Shown here: one piece after another, positions 33,456 to 41,495 of the stretch | Position numbering within the stretch: the stretch's first letter is position 1 | How the letters are laid out: every line of letters starts with the position of its first letter | DNA from: Legionella_C dresdenensis | GTDB lineage: Bacteria > Pseudomonadota > Gammaproteobacteria > Legionellales > Legionellaceae | Direction of reading: 5' to 3' | Assembly (NCBI RefSeq): GCF_042649825.1 | Contig: NZ_JBHSAB010000004.1 | Span: 124,001 to 188,000 of the forward strand | DNA length: 64,000 bases | Notes under the pieces: generated by a model | The model's input: the letters and a program-made list of their open reading frames with translations, nothing else | Told to the model about the DNA's origin: nothing | Databases searched by the model: none | Program-made: the position numbers and the translations under genes

Positions 33456-35177
33456 ATGCCAGAATTAACAGGCCGTTACCTCTGCTCAGAAGAAACATTG
33501 TTAAAAGCCGAATCTTATTTAAAATCATTAAACGCAGGTCAAGTTAAACCTGGGCGCCGGTTAGCTCAAATTTTAACTGCATTTAAGGGTGTGGTTGATG
33601 CGAAACAGTTAATCGCTTTGCTGATGAACACCCGCCAGCCGAAAATATTTGCAGAAACCGAGCCGCAGCTCGATGGATCTGACTGGAATTTACAGGAAAA
33701 TGCCATTCTTGGCGATATCGCATTCAGCACAACAGGCACGCACGCATTTAATAATGGCGCTCATTATCGTCAATACAAAGATCATGCTGCTCCTCTTGCT
33801 GCAAATTTTCTTTTTGTAGCCGGCGCATTATTAAGAAATGATAATGGGCATCTGACCTCTGATATGAAAGATGTACTTGTTAATGGCAAGTTGAATGAAG
33901 AGGCTTTTTATAAATTATACGAACGTCGTTTATTGCCTGGGTTATTGATCCAAAATGAACAAGCGAGAAAAGATAATATACCGCTCGTCATTAATATTCC
34001 TGGAATAGGGTGCAGTCAATTCGCAGGTATTCATGCCAGGGCAATTAGAGCTGCATTGCCTCGTGTTTTAAAAAGACTGTTCGAAACGCATGGCGCTAAA
34101 TTGGATATGGTTCACACGGTGAATTATGATCCTTTTGAGACGCTTGAGAAGGATGAATTTACGGTTGCCAAGGCAGCTAATACTCAAATCAGGCTAATGG
34201 CAAGGCCATTACGAGGGTTGCCAGAAGGCGCGCCTGGCCTGGTTGCATCTCAGTTAGAGTTTCCAAAAGATGGCACTGATTATACTAAGTTCCGATTAAT
34301 CAAAATCGTGGCATGGGATCATTTTTCTTTTCCCGGGAATGACATTTGGGAAAATCAAGTGTTTACAGGTAATGGAAGATCAACCGATGACGGCGTGTCT
34401 TTTGCAAGTTCTGATGTAGTGCTGGCGATGTTTGCCATGGGGCAATTTGGTTCGGACTCAAAAGTGACGGAAATTGCATATAATTCAAAACACGGTATTG
34501 CCTATGCAATGCTCCCGGAAAATAACCAGATAGTAGGGTATAAACATTTGGCCGAACTTTATACTTCTCATGTCACCCCTGAGATGATAGAAGTTGTGCC
34601 GGCCTCAGGCATAACTTTGGTACAGAATAGCAGCGCTGCTCCCAAAAATATCAGTGATTTCGAGAACAAGAAAAACAACATTCAAGCGCAATTTGAAAGC
34701 AGATTAAAGGAGCTGCAGAAAGAGCTCAAAAAGCACACTGAAAATGATTCTGCCTGTACAAAGGCGGGAGTAGAATTATATGTCTCTTTAAGAGACCGGC
34801 AAGAACAATTTTTCGAGTCCTTGACTCCGCAGTCAAAGGAAAATGAGGTAATAGCCGCAATTGCTGGTTTTCGTAAATTTTGTAAACAGAACATTAAAAG
34901 TGCAGATAAAATTATGGGGCATGGCTGGTTATACCGGGCAGTTGAGGTTTTAATCAAAGCGGTCGTGGGTTTATTTGCAGGTCTTGGCATGGTTCTCGGT
35001 GCCGTAGTCGGTCAAGGGTTAGCGAAATCGGAACATCGCAAACAATTTGCAAATACTTTCTTTGCCTTAAATCAAACGCCTGCGTCACAAGCCTTGGATA
35101 AATTCCAAAAAGAAATTTTGGGTAATGAAAAAGCAGATCCTGGCTTGCTCTCTGCCTCAAAATTTAAAAATAGTTAA
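33456..35177 (+). CDS. 573-aa orphan protein, candidate effector
   Basis: I do not recognise the family with certainty; the pattern recalls large uncharacterised Legionella proteins. GGAG lies 6 nt before the ATG. The globular N-terminal two thirds contain PLVINIPGIGCSQFAGIHARAI (quoted as about residues 168-189), a Gly-rich loop that could bind a nucleotide or ADP-ribose, and AWDHFSFPGNDIW. A coiled coil (about 400-430) and a Gly-rich hydrophobic hairpin (KAVVGLFAGLGMVLGAVVGQ, about 505-524) follow. No signal peptide. Membrane association and secretion are inference. Confidence 0.55.
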   Translation: MPELTGRYLCSEETLLKAESYLKSLNAGQVKPGRRLAQILTAFKGVVDAKQLIALLMNTRQPKIFAETEPQLDGSDWNLQENAILGDIAFSTTGTHAFNNGAHYRQYKDHAAPLAANFLFVAGALLRNDNGHLTSDMKDVLVNGKLNEEAFYKLYERRLLPGLLIQNEQARKDNIPLVINIPGIGCSQFAGIHARAIRAALPRVLKRLFETHGAKLDMVHTVNYDPFETLEKDEFTVAKAANTQIRLMARPLRGLPEGAPGLVASQLEFPKDGTDYTKFRLIKIVAWDHFSFPGNDIWENQVFTGNGRSTDDGVSFASSDVVLAMFAMGQFGSDSKVTEIAYNSKHGIAYAMLPENNQIVGYKHLAELYTSHVTPEMIEVVPASGITLVQNSSAAPKNISDFENKKNNIQAQFESRLKELQKELKKHTENDSACTKAGVELYVSLRDRQEQFFESLTPQSKENEVIAAIAGFRKFCKQNIKSADKIMGHGWLYRAVEVLIKAVVGLFAGLGMVLGAVVGQGLAKSEHRKQFANTFFALNQTPASQALDKFQKEILGNEKADPGLLSASKFKNS

Positions 35178-35186
35178 AAGCAATTA

Positions 35187-35250
35187 TAGCCCGGGTGCAG
35201 CGCAGCAAAACCTGAGTTCCGATTCTTCAGGACCTGCATCCAGGCTGCGA
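35187..35250. repeat. Interspersed repeat (family A)
   Basis: TAGCCCGGGTGCAGCGCAGC, then AACCTGAGTTCC and GGACCTGCATCCAGGCTGCG, the same layout as at 45862-45925. It fills the gap between the 573-aa orphan and the hemerythrin-like gene. Confidence 0.6.
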
Positions 35251-35294
35251 TTGTGCTATTATTTATATTTCCGGGGTTGGAAATTGGTCTGACG

Positions 35295-35948
35295 ATGAAA
35301 AGGGATTCACATCTATTTGCTTGTCATAAATACCTTGAAGCCATTGGCGGCGAACTTTTGACTCGCCTGGCCAAAGTTGATTTCCGTGATACGCGGGAAA
35401 TCGGGAGTATTTGCGGTCAGGTCGAAGACTATGTAACCACGCTGGAGAATCATGCCCGGTGGGAAGAAGAATATATTTTTAATCGCTTCTTTACCCGCGA
35501 AGAGCTTTTGCCATTTTTTGAAAAACACGCCAATCTTGAAAGCAGAGGGAAAAAAATAATCGAGGTCCTTAAAATGATTTCGAACCTCGCTCCTCCAACT
35601 CGAGTTTGCAAGGGAAAACTGGTATATCTTGATTTTAGAAAATTCTATGCATCCAATCTTGTCCATTTTTATAAAGAAGAAACAAGCTTTTTAAGCCTAT
35701 TGCAAGAGCGGGCAACTGACGATGAGATCAGAGCTATCGACAAACCCATTTATCAGGGTATGAGCAGCGATGAGATAGTCGAAATGCTAAAACAACTCCT
35801 GCCAGCCCTCAATATTACGGAAAAGAAAAATATTCTTCATGACTTGAAAAATTTCAATGCAGCCAATTTCGGAACGGCTCTGCCAGAGATACGAAAAATG
35901 CTTTCCAAAGAGGAGATCGCAGAGTTATTAGGGGAATATGTTCCTTGA
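35295..35948 (+). CDS. Hemerythrin-like HHE domain protein
   Basis: 217 aa from ATG 35295 (a GTG at 35253 is an alternative). Histidine and acidic residues spaced as in HHE cation-binding domains are visible: SHLFACHKYLE, ENHARWEEEYIF, FFEKHANLE and HFYKEETSFL. Such four-helix proteins bind di-iron and sense oxygen or NO, or store iron. The C-terminal helix SKEEIAELLGEYVP is charged. No operon partner; the APC permease follows after 100 bp. Confidence 0.65.
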   Translation: MKRDSHLFACHKYLEAIGGELLTRLAKVDFRDTREIGSICGQVEDYVTTLENHARWEEEYIFNRFFTREELLPFFEKHANLESRGKKIIEVLKMISNLAPPTRVCKGKLVYLDFRKFYASNLVHFYKEETSFLSLLQERATDDEIRAIDKPIYQGMSSDEIVEMLKQLLPALNITEKKNILHDLKNFNAANFGTALPEIRKMLSKEEIAELLGEYVP

Positions 35949-36051
35949 TGAGGAAGAATTTTTTATCGGTCATGGATACAATTGATTACTTTCTTTCGCG
36001 CTGTCTGCTACCCTAATATGTCGATGCCTTTTACCCATTGAAGGATTACGC

Positions 36052-37617
36052 ATGTTAAAACGGGATATATCAACAACAAATATATTAATCGCTTCTGCCG
36101 GCGGGATGATTGGGTCCGGGTGGTTATTCAGTCCCTTTATCAGTGCACAGATGGCAGGCAGCAATGCGTTAATCAGCTGGGTCATTGCCGCAATATTTAT
36201 GCTCTTTATTGCATTGCCGCTTTGTGAGTTAGGAACCATGTTCCCGGTCTCTGGCGGGATGTCTAATTATCCAACCTTTACCCATGGCCGTGAAGTAGGG
36301 TTTTTATTTGCCTGGACGTCATGGCTATCCTATGTTGTGATGACCCCCATTGAAATACAAGCTATCCTGCAATACTCCAGTCACTTCTTTCCCAGTTTAA
36401 TCGATAATGATGCTGCAACCCTTACTCTTTCCAATTATGGTTATATTGCCGCCATTGGGATTATGCTGTTAGTGGTTATTTTGAATTCTTATGGAATTAA
36501 ATTTTTGGCGGAATGTAATAAATACGCCAGCATTATTAAATTTGCTCTGCCCGGCATTGTCATTTTTGCCTTGATCCAACAATCGCCTTCACTGGCAAAC
36601 ATTCATATTGACCTATCCGGCAAAGAGCAGTGGGTGGAAATATTCACTGCTCTTTCTGCCGGCGGTATCGCGTTTGCTTTTACCGGGTTTCAAAATGGTC
36701 TGATGCTTGCGGGGGAAGTAAAAAATCCCCAGAAAAATATTCCCATTGCAATACTCGGTGCAGTTTTAATCGGGCTTATTCTCTATTTTATGCTGCAATT
36801 CAGCTTTATTGCGGCTATTCCTCAGAAATACTTAAGCGCAGGCTGGCATGCGTTAAGTTACCCTGGCGATGGCGGGCCTTTAGTGGGGTTAACGTTATTA
36901 TTAGGCCTGAGTATTGTTGCAACCCTGTTAATGTTTGATGCCGCGTTTTCACCATTTGGAACAACATTCGTCTACACCGCTGCCACCTCTCGGATTATCT
37001 ATGGTATGGCGTTAAATAATCATTTGCCGAAACTGTTTTTGAAAGTAAACCGTCATAATATTCCCTATGTGACGCTGTATGCTAATTTTTTAGTCGGTTG
37101 TTTTGCTTTTTTACCCTTTCCGGGTTGGCAAAAATTAGTGGCATTTTTGTCTTCAGCCAGTATTCTTTCTTATGGTATTGGCCCCATTTGCTTACTCGCA
37201 ATGCGTAAACTGCAACCTGATATGCATCGGCCTTTTAAACTGGCAAATAGCCTGTTGCTCTCACATACCGCATTTTATGTGTGTAATTTAATGTTGTATT
37301 GGTGCGGTTTTTCCGTAATTTGGAAATTGGATATCGCATTATTGTTCGGTCTTGGCATTTATCTTGTTTATCATCGTAAAAGCCCTGTTACCGGCGGCGC
37401 GCCATTAATTTGGTTTGTCTCCTACATGAGTTCATTATCCTTGATTTCTTATCTCGGCTCTTTCGGCGGTATTGGCCTATTAAAATTTCCATTCGATATG
37501 GTGTGCTTTTTACCCTATAGTGCGTTTATGCTCTATTTATCGCAACGGTCGTTACTAACTGCCCGGCACGCTGATGAAATGCTTGAACCATGCCGTCTGG
37601 TTAGCTGGCAAGAGTAG
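36052..37617 (+). CDS. APC family amino acid permease
   Basis: 521 aa with about 12-14 hydrophobic segments. The first helix has ASAGGMIGSGWLFSP, the G-x-G-I-G-x-G substrate-binding break of APC transporters, and AFAFTGFQNGLMLAGEVKNPQKNIP is the conserved helix 6 region with the following loop. AAGGA precedes the ATG. Substrate not predictable. Inner membrane. Confidence 0.85.
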   Translation: MLKRDISTTNILIASAGGMIGSGWLFSPFISAQMAGSNALISWVIAAIFMLFIALPLCELGTMFPVSGGMSNYPTFTHGREVGFLFAWTSWLSYVVMTPIEIQAILQYSSHFFPSLIDNDAATLTLSNYGYIAAIGIMLLVVILNSYGIKFLAECNKYASIIKFALPGIVIFALIQQSPSLANIHIDLSGKEQWVEIFTALSAGGIAFAFTGFQNGLMLAGEVKNPQKNIPIAILGAVLIGLILYFMLQFSFIAAIPQKYLSAGWHALSYPGDGGPLVGLTLLLGLSIVATLLMFDAAFSPFGTTFVYTAATSRIIYGMALNNHLPKLFLKVNRHNIPYVTLYANFLVGCFAFLPFPGWQKLVAFLSSASILSYGIGPICLLAMRKLQPDMHRPFKLANSLLLSHTAFYVCNLMLYWCGFSVIWKLDIALLFGLGIYLVYHRKSPVTGGAPLIWFVSYMSSLSLISYLGSFGGIGLLKFPFDMVCFLPYSAFMLYLSQRSLLTARHADEMLEPCRLVSWQE

Positions 37618-37676
37618 CCAATTAATCATTTTGGTTTATAATAGTTTCAGTTTGTATAAGTAAAGGATGGTGTATT

Positions 37677-38597
37677 ATGCCTGGCGATGAAATAAACCTT
37701 AAGTTGCAGATAGAAGAGAAAAAGCAGAAAACCGAGCATTTGGAAGAGGAATACTTAAACGGTAATTTGACCAGAGAGGCGTTTGTTATGCAATATCAGA
37801 CACTGTTTGATCAGACAGGTCCAGATAATGCCGGTATTGCCGAGAAGGTTCAAGAGCTTGAGAAAAAAAGACTGAGTCAGCAGATTGACGATATGTATGA
37901 ACAAATTCGCAGGATGGAAGAACAAAACAGGCAAGCCGAACCTCACAACCAGACTGAAGTACCAGCCCAGAGTTATGCAGTGCCGCCTTATGCTATACAG
38001 CCTCCCCAGCAATTCAACTTTGGTGATCCATTGGGCCACATTCACAGCCATTACTCCGTGGGCACACTCCCGGAAGTCGATGTACTTCGGATGCCTGGGC
38101 AAGTTTATCTCCCTGATTTCCCATATGACCCTAATGCTCACACCTATCCGGTAAACGCTTATCCTCCTCCTCCTGTCCCATACGCGCAAAATTTGCCGCA
38201 GTTCCCAACAGTGCACGCTTATCAACCGCCTCAACCAACCCCTTTATCTACGGCCTACCCTCCTGATTCCAGGAGCGCAACGCTGATTAACAAATTAAAT
38301 CACTATATCAATCGAATTGAAAAAAACACTAAAACGGTAAAGGGAAAAGAAGTTATTGATTTTGCGGCAGGGTTTTTCTTCTTTGCACAGTCAAGAGCAA
38401 TTAACCGCCATGCAAACTATTTGCTTGCGAAGGAACTGAAAACAAACCTTGAACATGGAACACGTTCTGTACCAGGCATTTTCCACGATGTCCTGGAGCA
38501 GCGCCGTAATTTAGCTAAAAAGATCAGGAAATTTGAAGAGCATGATCGCGGAATTAATAGCGATGAACTGAACGAAATAATCAGAATGGTAAAATGA
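37677..38597 (+). CDS. Coiled-coil, proline-rich orphan protein
   Basis: 306 aa, family not recognised. Residues about 1-90 form a charged coiled coil (EEKKQKTEHLEEEYLNG, VQELEKKRLSQQIDDMYEQI). Residues about 95-200 are a Pro/Tyr/Gln-rich linker with PPPPVPYAQ and repeated YPP. A helical C-terminal domain (about 203-306) ends in RGINSDELNEIIRMVK. No signal peptide. AGGA lies before the ATG. The mix resembles host-directed proteins; that is inference. Confidence 0.5.
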   Translation: MPGDEINLKLQIEEKKQKTEHLEEEYLNGNLTREAFVMQYQTLFDQTGPDNAGIAEKVQELEKKRLSQQIDDMYEQIRRMEEQNRQAEPHNQTEVPAQSYAVPPYAIQPPQQFNFGDPLGHIHSHYSVGTLPEVDVLRMPGQVYLPDFPYDPNAHTYPVNAYPPPPVPYAQNLPQFPTVHAYQPPQPTPLSTAYPPDSRSATLINKLNHYINRIEKNTKTVKGKEVIDFAAGFFFFAQSRAINRHANYLLAKELKTNLEHGTRSVPGIFHDVLEQRRNLAKKIRKFEEHDRGINSDELNEIIRMVK

Positions 38598-38608
38598 TGC
38601 CAAATGTA

Positions 38609-38678
38609 GCCTTGATGCAGCGCAGCGTAATCAAGGTTTATTTCTGTTGATAGAGTGTTGGACTTTACAGCCCAACAC
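38609..38678. repeat. Family A repeat followed by GTGTTGG palindrome
   Basis: TAGCCTTGATGCAGCGCAGCG and AATCAAGGTTT (38609-38640; first motif is 21 nt, its 3' arm pairs with the 5' end) are followed by GTGTTGGACTTTACAGCCCAACAC-type arms at 38655-38678 (GTGTTGG / CCAACAC). It lies between convergent genes and may terminate both. Confidence 0.55.
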
Positions 38679-38691
38679 GTCCATGACGTAG

Positions 38692-40281
38692 TTATTTCGG
38701 CTCACAAAGTATTTCCAGCGTTTCCAGGATATCTGCCTCGCTGGCAGGTTTATCCCATCGAATACGGCTAATTCTGGGAAAACGCAGGGCGATTCCTGAT
38801 TTATGACGGGAGGATCGGTTTACCGCGTCAAAAGCTACTTCAAGCACCAGGGCTTTTTCCACTTCCCGTACTGGCCCAAAGCGTTGTACAGTATGATGCC
38901 TTACCCATTTATCAAGCAAAGCCAGCTCTTCATCGGTAAAGCCAAAATAGGCTTTGCCTATAGGCAGCAAATCGTTGCCGCGCCATAAGCCAAAGGTATA
39001 ATCGGAATAATAAGAAGAGCGTTTGCCATGACCGCGTTGGGCATACATTAATACCGCATCGATAAGATGGGGATCACGCTTCCATTTATACCAATAGCCT
39101 TTTGGCCGGCCGGGAATATAGGGGCTATCTTTACGCTTTAACATTAATCCTTCGACGGCAATATGTTTTTCAGCCAGAATGTCTTGCTTTAATTGCAGCA
39201 AAGTTTGTCCGTTTTCCATCGTTAATAAATCTGACAGTAATAATCGGCTTGTTTGATTACGCTCAAACCATTGCTCCAGATGCAGGCGGCGTTCATTAAA
39301 AGGCAACAGGGTTAAATCACCGCCGTTAACGGCTAAAATATCATATAAAATTACCCCGGCCGGCAGGTTTTGCATGAGTTTATTGGTTGGTGTTTTACGG
39401 TTAAGCCTTTGCTGCAAATCATTGAAACTGCCGACGCCGTGAGAGTGTTGAATAATCAATTCGCCATCCAGAACGACTGAACCGTTGATATCAGCCAGCA
39501 GATCAGGAAATGCCTTGCTGATCTGTTCACCCGTCCGTGAAAATAAGGCCTTACTGGTATGATTGGTCACAATCTGAACCCGTATGCCATCATATTTTCG
39601 TTCAACAGCAAATTGCTGGTGATCAAGCACAAGCAATTCCTGATCCGACAGTGGATGAGACAGCATAACCGGATGAAAAAAAATGCTGTTTGCCAATTCG
39701 GGTAAGGAAGAATTCCCTTCCAGCCAGGCAAATAACTCTTCGTAGGGCGGTTGCAGACTATGCCATATTTTTTCGATGGCGCTGACTTCCACATTGCCGT
39801 ATTGCGCCAAAGTTTTTTTCAAAAAGCGCTCGGAGACGCCGATTCTTAGGCTGCCGCCAGTTCCCAGTTTTAATAATGCCCAACGTTCACTGCTTGAGCA
39901 GTTATCTAATAAATGACTTAAATAGATAGCGATTTTTGCGGGTTGCAATTGGCCAAAGGCCTTAATTATTTCACTTAAAGTAGGTAAATCGCTTTGTTCA
40001 TCAGCATGATTATCGGGCCATAATAATGCAATCGTTTCGGAGAGATCACCGACATAATCATAGGATAACTCAAATAATACCGGATCAATTTTGGTGCTGA
40101 TTAACTCTTTAATCAACGCCCGCTTAAATGTCGGAAAGGGGAGTGTGCCTGCAATCACCGCCAAGGCCAGGCCACGCTCTGGATCGGGTGTGTTGCGGAA
40201 AAATTGTTGTAATAATTGAGCTTTAGCCAGATTACTGTAGGTGAAATATAATTGATTAAGCAATTGCGCAAATTCTTTCAT
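38692..40281 (-). CDS. ATP-dependent DNA ligase of the Lhr/Exo/PdeM repair cluster
   Basis: 529 aa. A helical N-terminal DNA-binding domain (about 1-190) precedes the adenylation domain with VERKYDGIRVQ (nucleophile K229), VLDGELI, EGLMLKRKDSPY and YWYKWKRD (motif V), then an OB-fold (about 420-529). It seals nicks using ATP. It starts 2 bp after the exonuclease stop, on the same strand, so the two form one operon. This is the bacterial ligase that travels with an MBL exonuclease, an Lhr-like helicase and PdeM, all present here. Confidence 0.92.
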   Translation of the reverse strand: MKEFAQLLNQLYFTYSNLAKAQLLQQFFRNTPDPERGLALAVIAGTLPFPTFKRALIKELISTKIDPVLFELSYDYVGDLSETIALLWPDNHADEQSDLPTLSEIIKAFGQLQPAKIAIYLSHLLDNCSSSERWALLKLGTGGSLRIGVSERFLKKTLAQYGNVEVSAIEKIWHSLQPPYEELFAWLEGNSSLPELANSIFFHPVMLSHPLSDQELLVLDHQQFAVERKYDGIRVQIVTNHTSKALFSRTGEQISKAFPDLLADINGSVVLDGELIIQHSHGVGSFNDLQQRLNRKTPTNKLMQNLPAGVILYDILAVNGGDLTLLPFNERRLHLEQWFERNQTSRLLLSDLLTMENGQTLLQLKQDILAEKHIAVEGLMLKRKDSPYIPGRPKGYWYKWKRDPHLIDAVLMYAQRGHGKRSSYYSDYTFGLWRGNDLLPIGKAYFGFTDEELALLDKWVRHHTVQRFGPVREVEKALVLEVAFDAVNRSSRHKSGIALRFPRISRIRWDKPASEADILETLEILCEPK

Positions 40282-40283
40282 GC

Positions 40284-41291
40284 CTAATCCTCACCTTCTT
40301 CATAGCCAAGCAGATTGAGCGCCTGAGCCCGATAACCCTCTTGCCGGGCATAATGCACCAATGCTTCTTCACGGCCATGCGTAACCCAGATTTCTGATGG
40401 ATTCACTTCTAAAATAGTTTGGGTAAGTTCTGACCAATCGGCATGATCAGAAATAATTAACGGCAAATCTATACCTTTCTGCTTAGCCCGAGCCCGGATT
40501 TGCATCCAGCCCGAGGCATTGCCGATTACCGGGTTGGCAAAACGCCGGCTCCAGCGATCATGTAAGGCTGAGGGCGGACAAATTATCAATTTTCCAGCAG
40601 AGGTTTTGGCATCTAATTCCGATGCCGGTTTTAATTCGCCCAAGTCGATTCCTGTTTGCTGATAAAGCTCACAGAGCTTGATTAACGCGCCATGAAGATA
40701 GACAGGCTCTTCATACCCAAGCAGACGGAGCGATTTAATTAAACGCTGGCATTTGCCCAAGGCATACGCGCCAACTAAATGACTGCGGTCAGGATGAATT
40801 GCTATTGAATTTAATAACTTAGCCAGTTCAGCTTCAATTGGCGGATGCCTGAAAATGGGTAGGCTGAATGTTGCTTCGGTAATAAAGATATCGCAGTTTT
40901 CCGCCATAAAAGGTGTGCAGGTTGGGTCTGGTGCCCGTTTATAGTCGCCGGAAACGATTACCCGTGTACCTTGATATTCCATGACCAGCTGTGCGCTGCC
41001 AAGAATATGGCCTGCTGGAAGCAAATACACTTTAACCTGATTAATGGTTATCGCTTGTTGATAGTTCATGCTTTGAAAAGATACGGCGCAATGTTCACCA
41101 TAACGGCTTTTCATAATTGAACAGGTCGCCGGCGTCGCTAAAACTTTGTTATGGCCGGAGCGGGCATGATCGCCATGGCCATGCGTAATAATGGCCGCAT
41201 TCACAGCAGAGTGCGGATCAATATAAAATTGGCCGGGCTCACAGTATAAGCCTTCGTTTTTTATGGATAACCAGGTTCTGGGATGTTCCAT
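40284..41291 (-). CDS. Ligase-associated MBL-fold DNA exonuclease
   Basis: 335 aa. THGHGDHAR (36-44) is the metallo-beta-lactamase H-x-H-x-D-H metal site. GHILGSAQLVMEY, VSGDYKRAPDPTC and ISDHADWSEL are the beta-CASP/SNM1-like motifs. It is the first gene of the exonuclease-ligase operon, divergent from the helicase across about 200 bp. Processes DNA ends, with the rest of the cluster, in damage repair. Confidence 0.9.
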   Translation of the reverse strand: MEHPRTWLSIKNEGLYCEPGQFYIDPHSAVNAAIITHGHGDHARSGHNKVLATPATCSIMKSRYGEHCAVSFQSMNYQQAITINQVKVYLLPAGHILGSAQLVMEYQGTRVIVSGDYKRAPDPTCTPFMAENCDIFITEATFSLPIFRHPPIEAELAKLLNSIAIHPDRSHLVGAYALGKCQRLIKSLRLLGYEEPVYLHGALIKLCELYQQTGIDLGELKPASELDAKTSAGKLIICPPSALHDRWSRRFANPVIGNASGWMQIRARAKQKGIDLPLIISDHADWSELTQTILEVNPSEIWVTHGREEALVHYARQEGYRAQALNLLGYEEGED

Positions 41292-41495
41292 ACTTCTGCT
41301 CCATGTTCAAATAATGGCGTTGGACTTTTAAGTTCTAGCATTAATTCGCGCTGAAATCCAGCGTATCTGTGTCGGTTCGTTGACCGAAAATATCCCGATT
41401 TAAATCTTGTGCCACATCCTGCTGGGTCGTCTGACCCAACGATCCGATCTGCAAAAGTATGTTATGGTTAAATAAAACCATTTTAGTAAAAAAAG

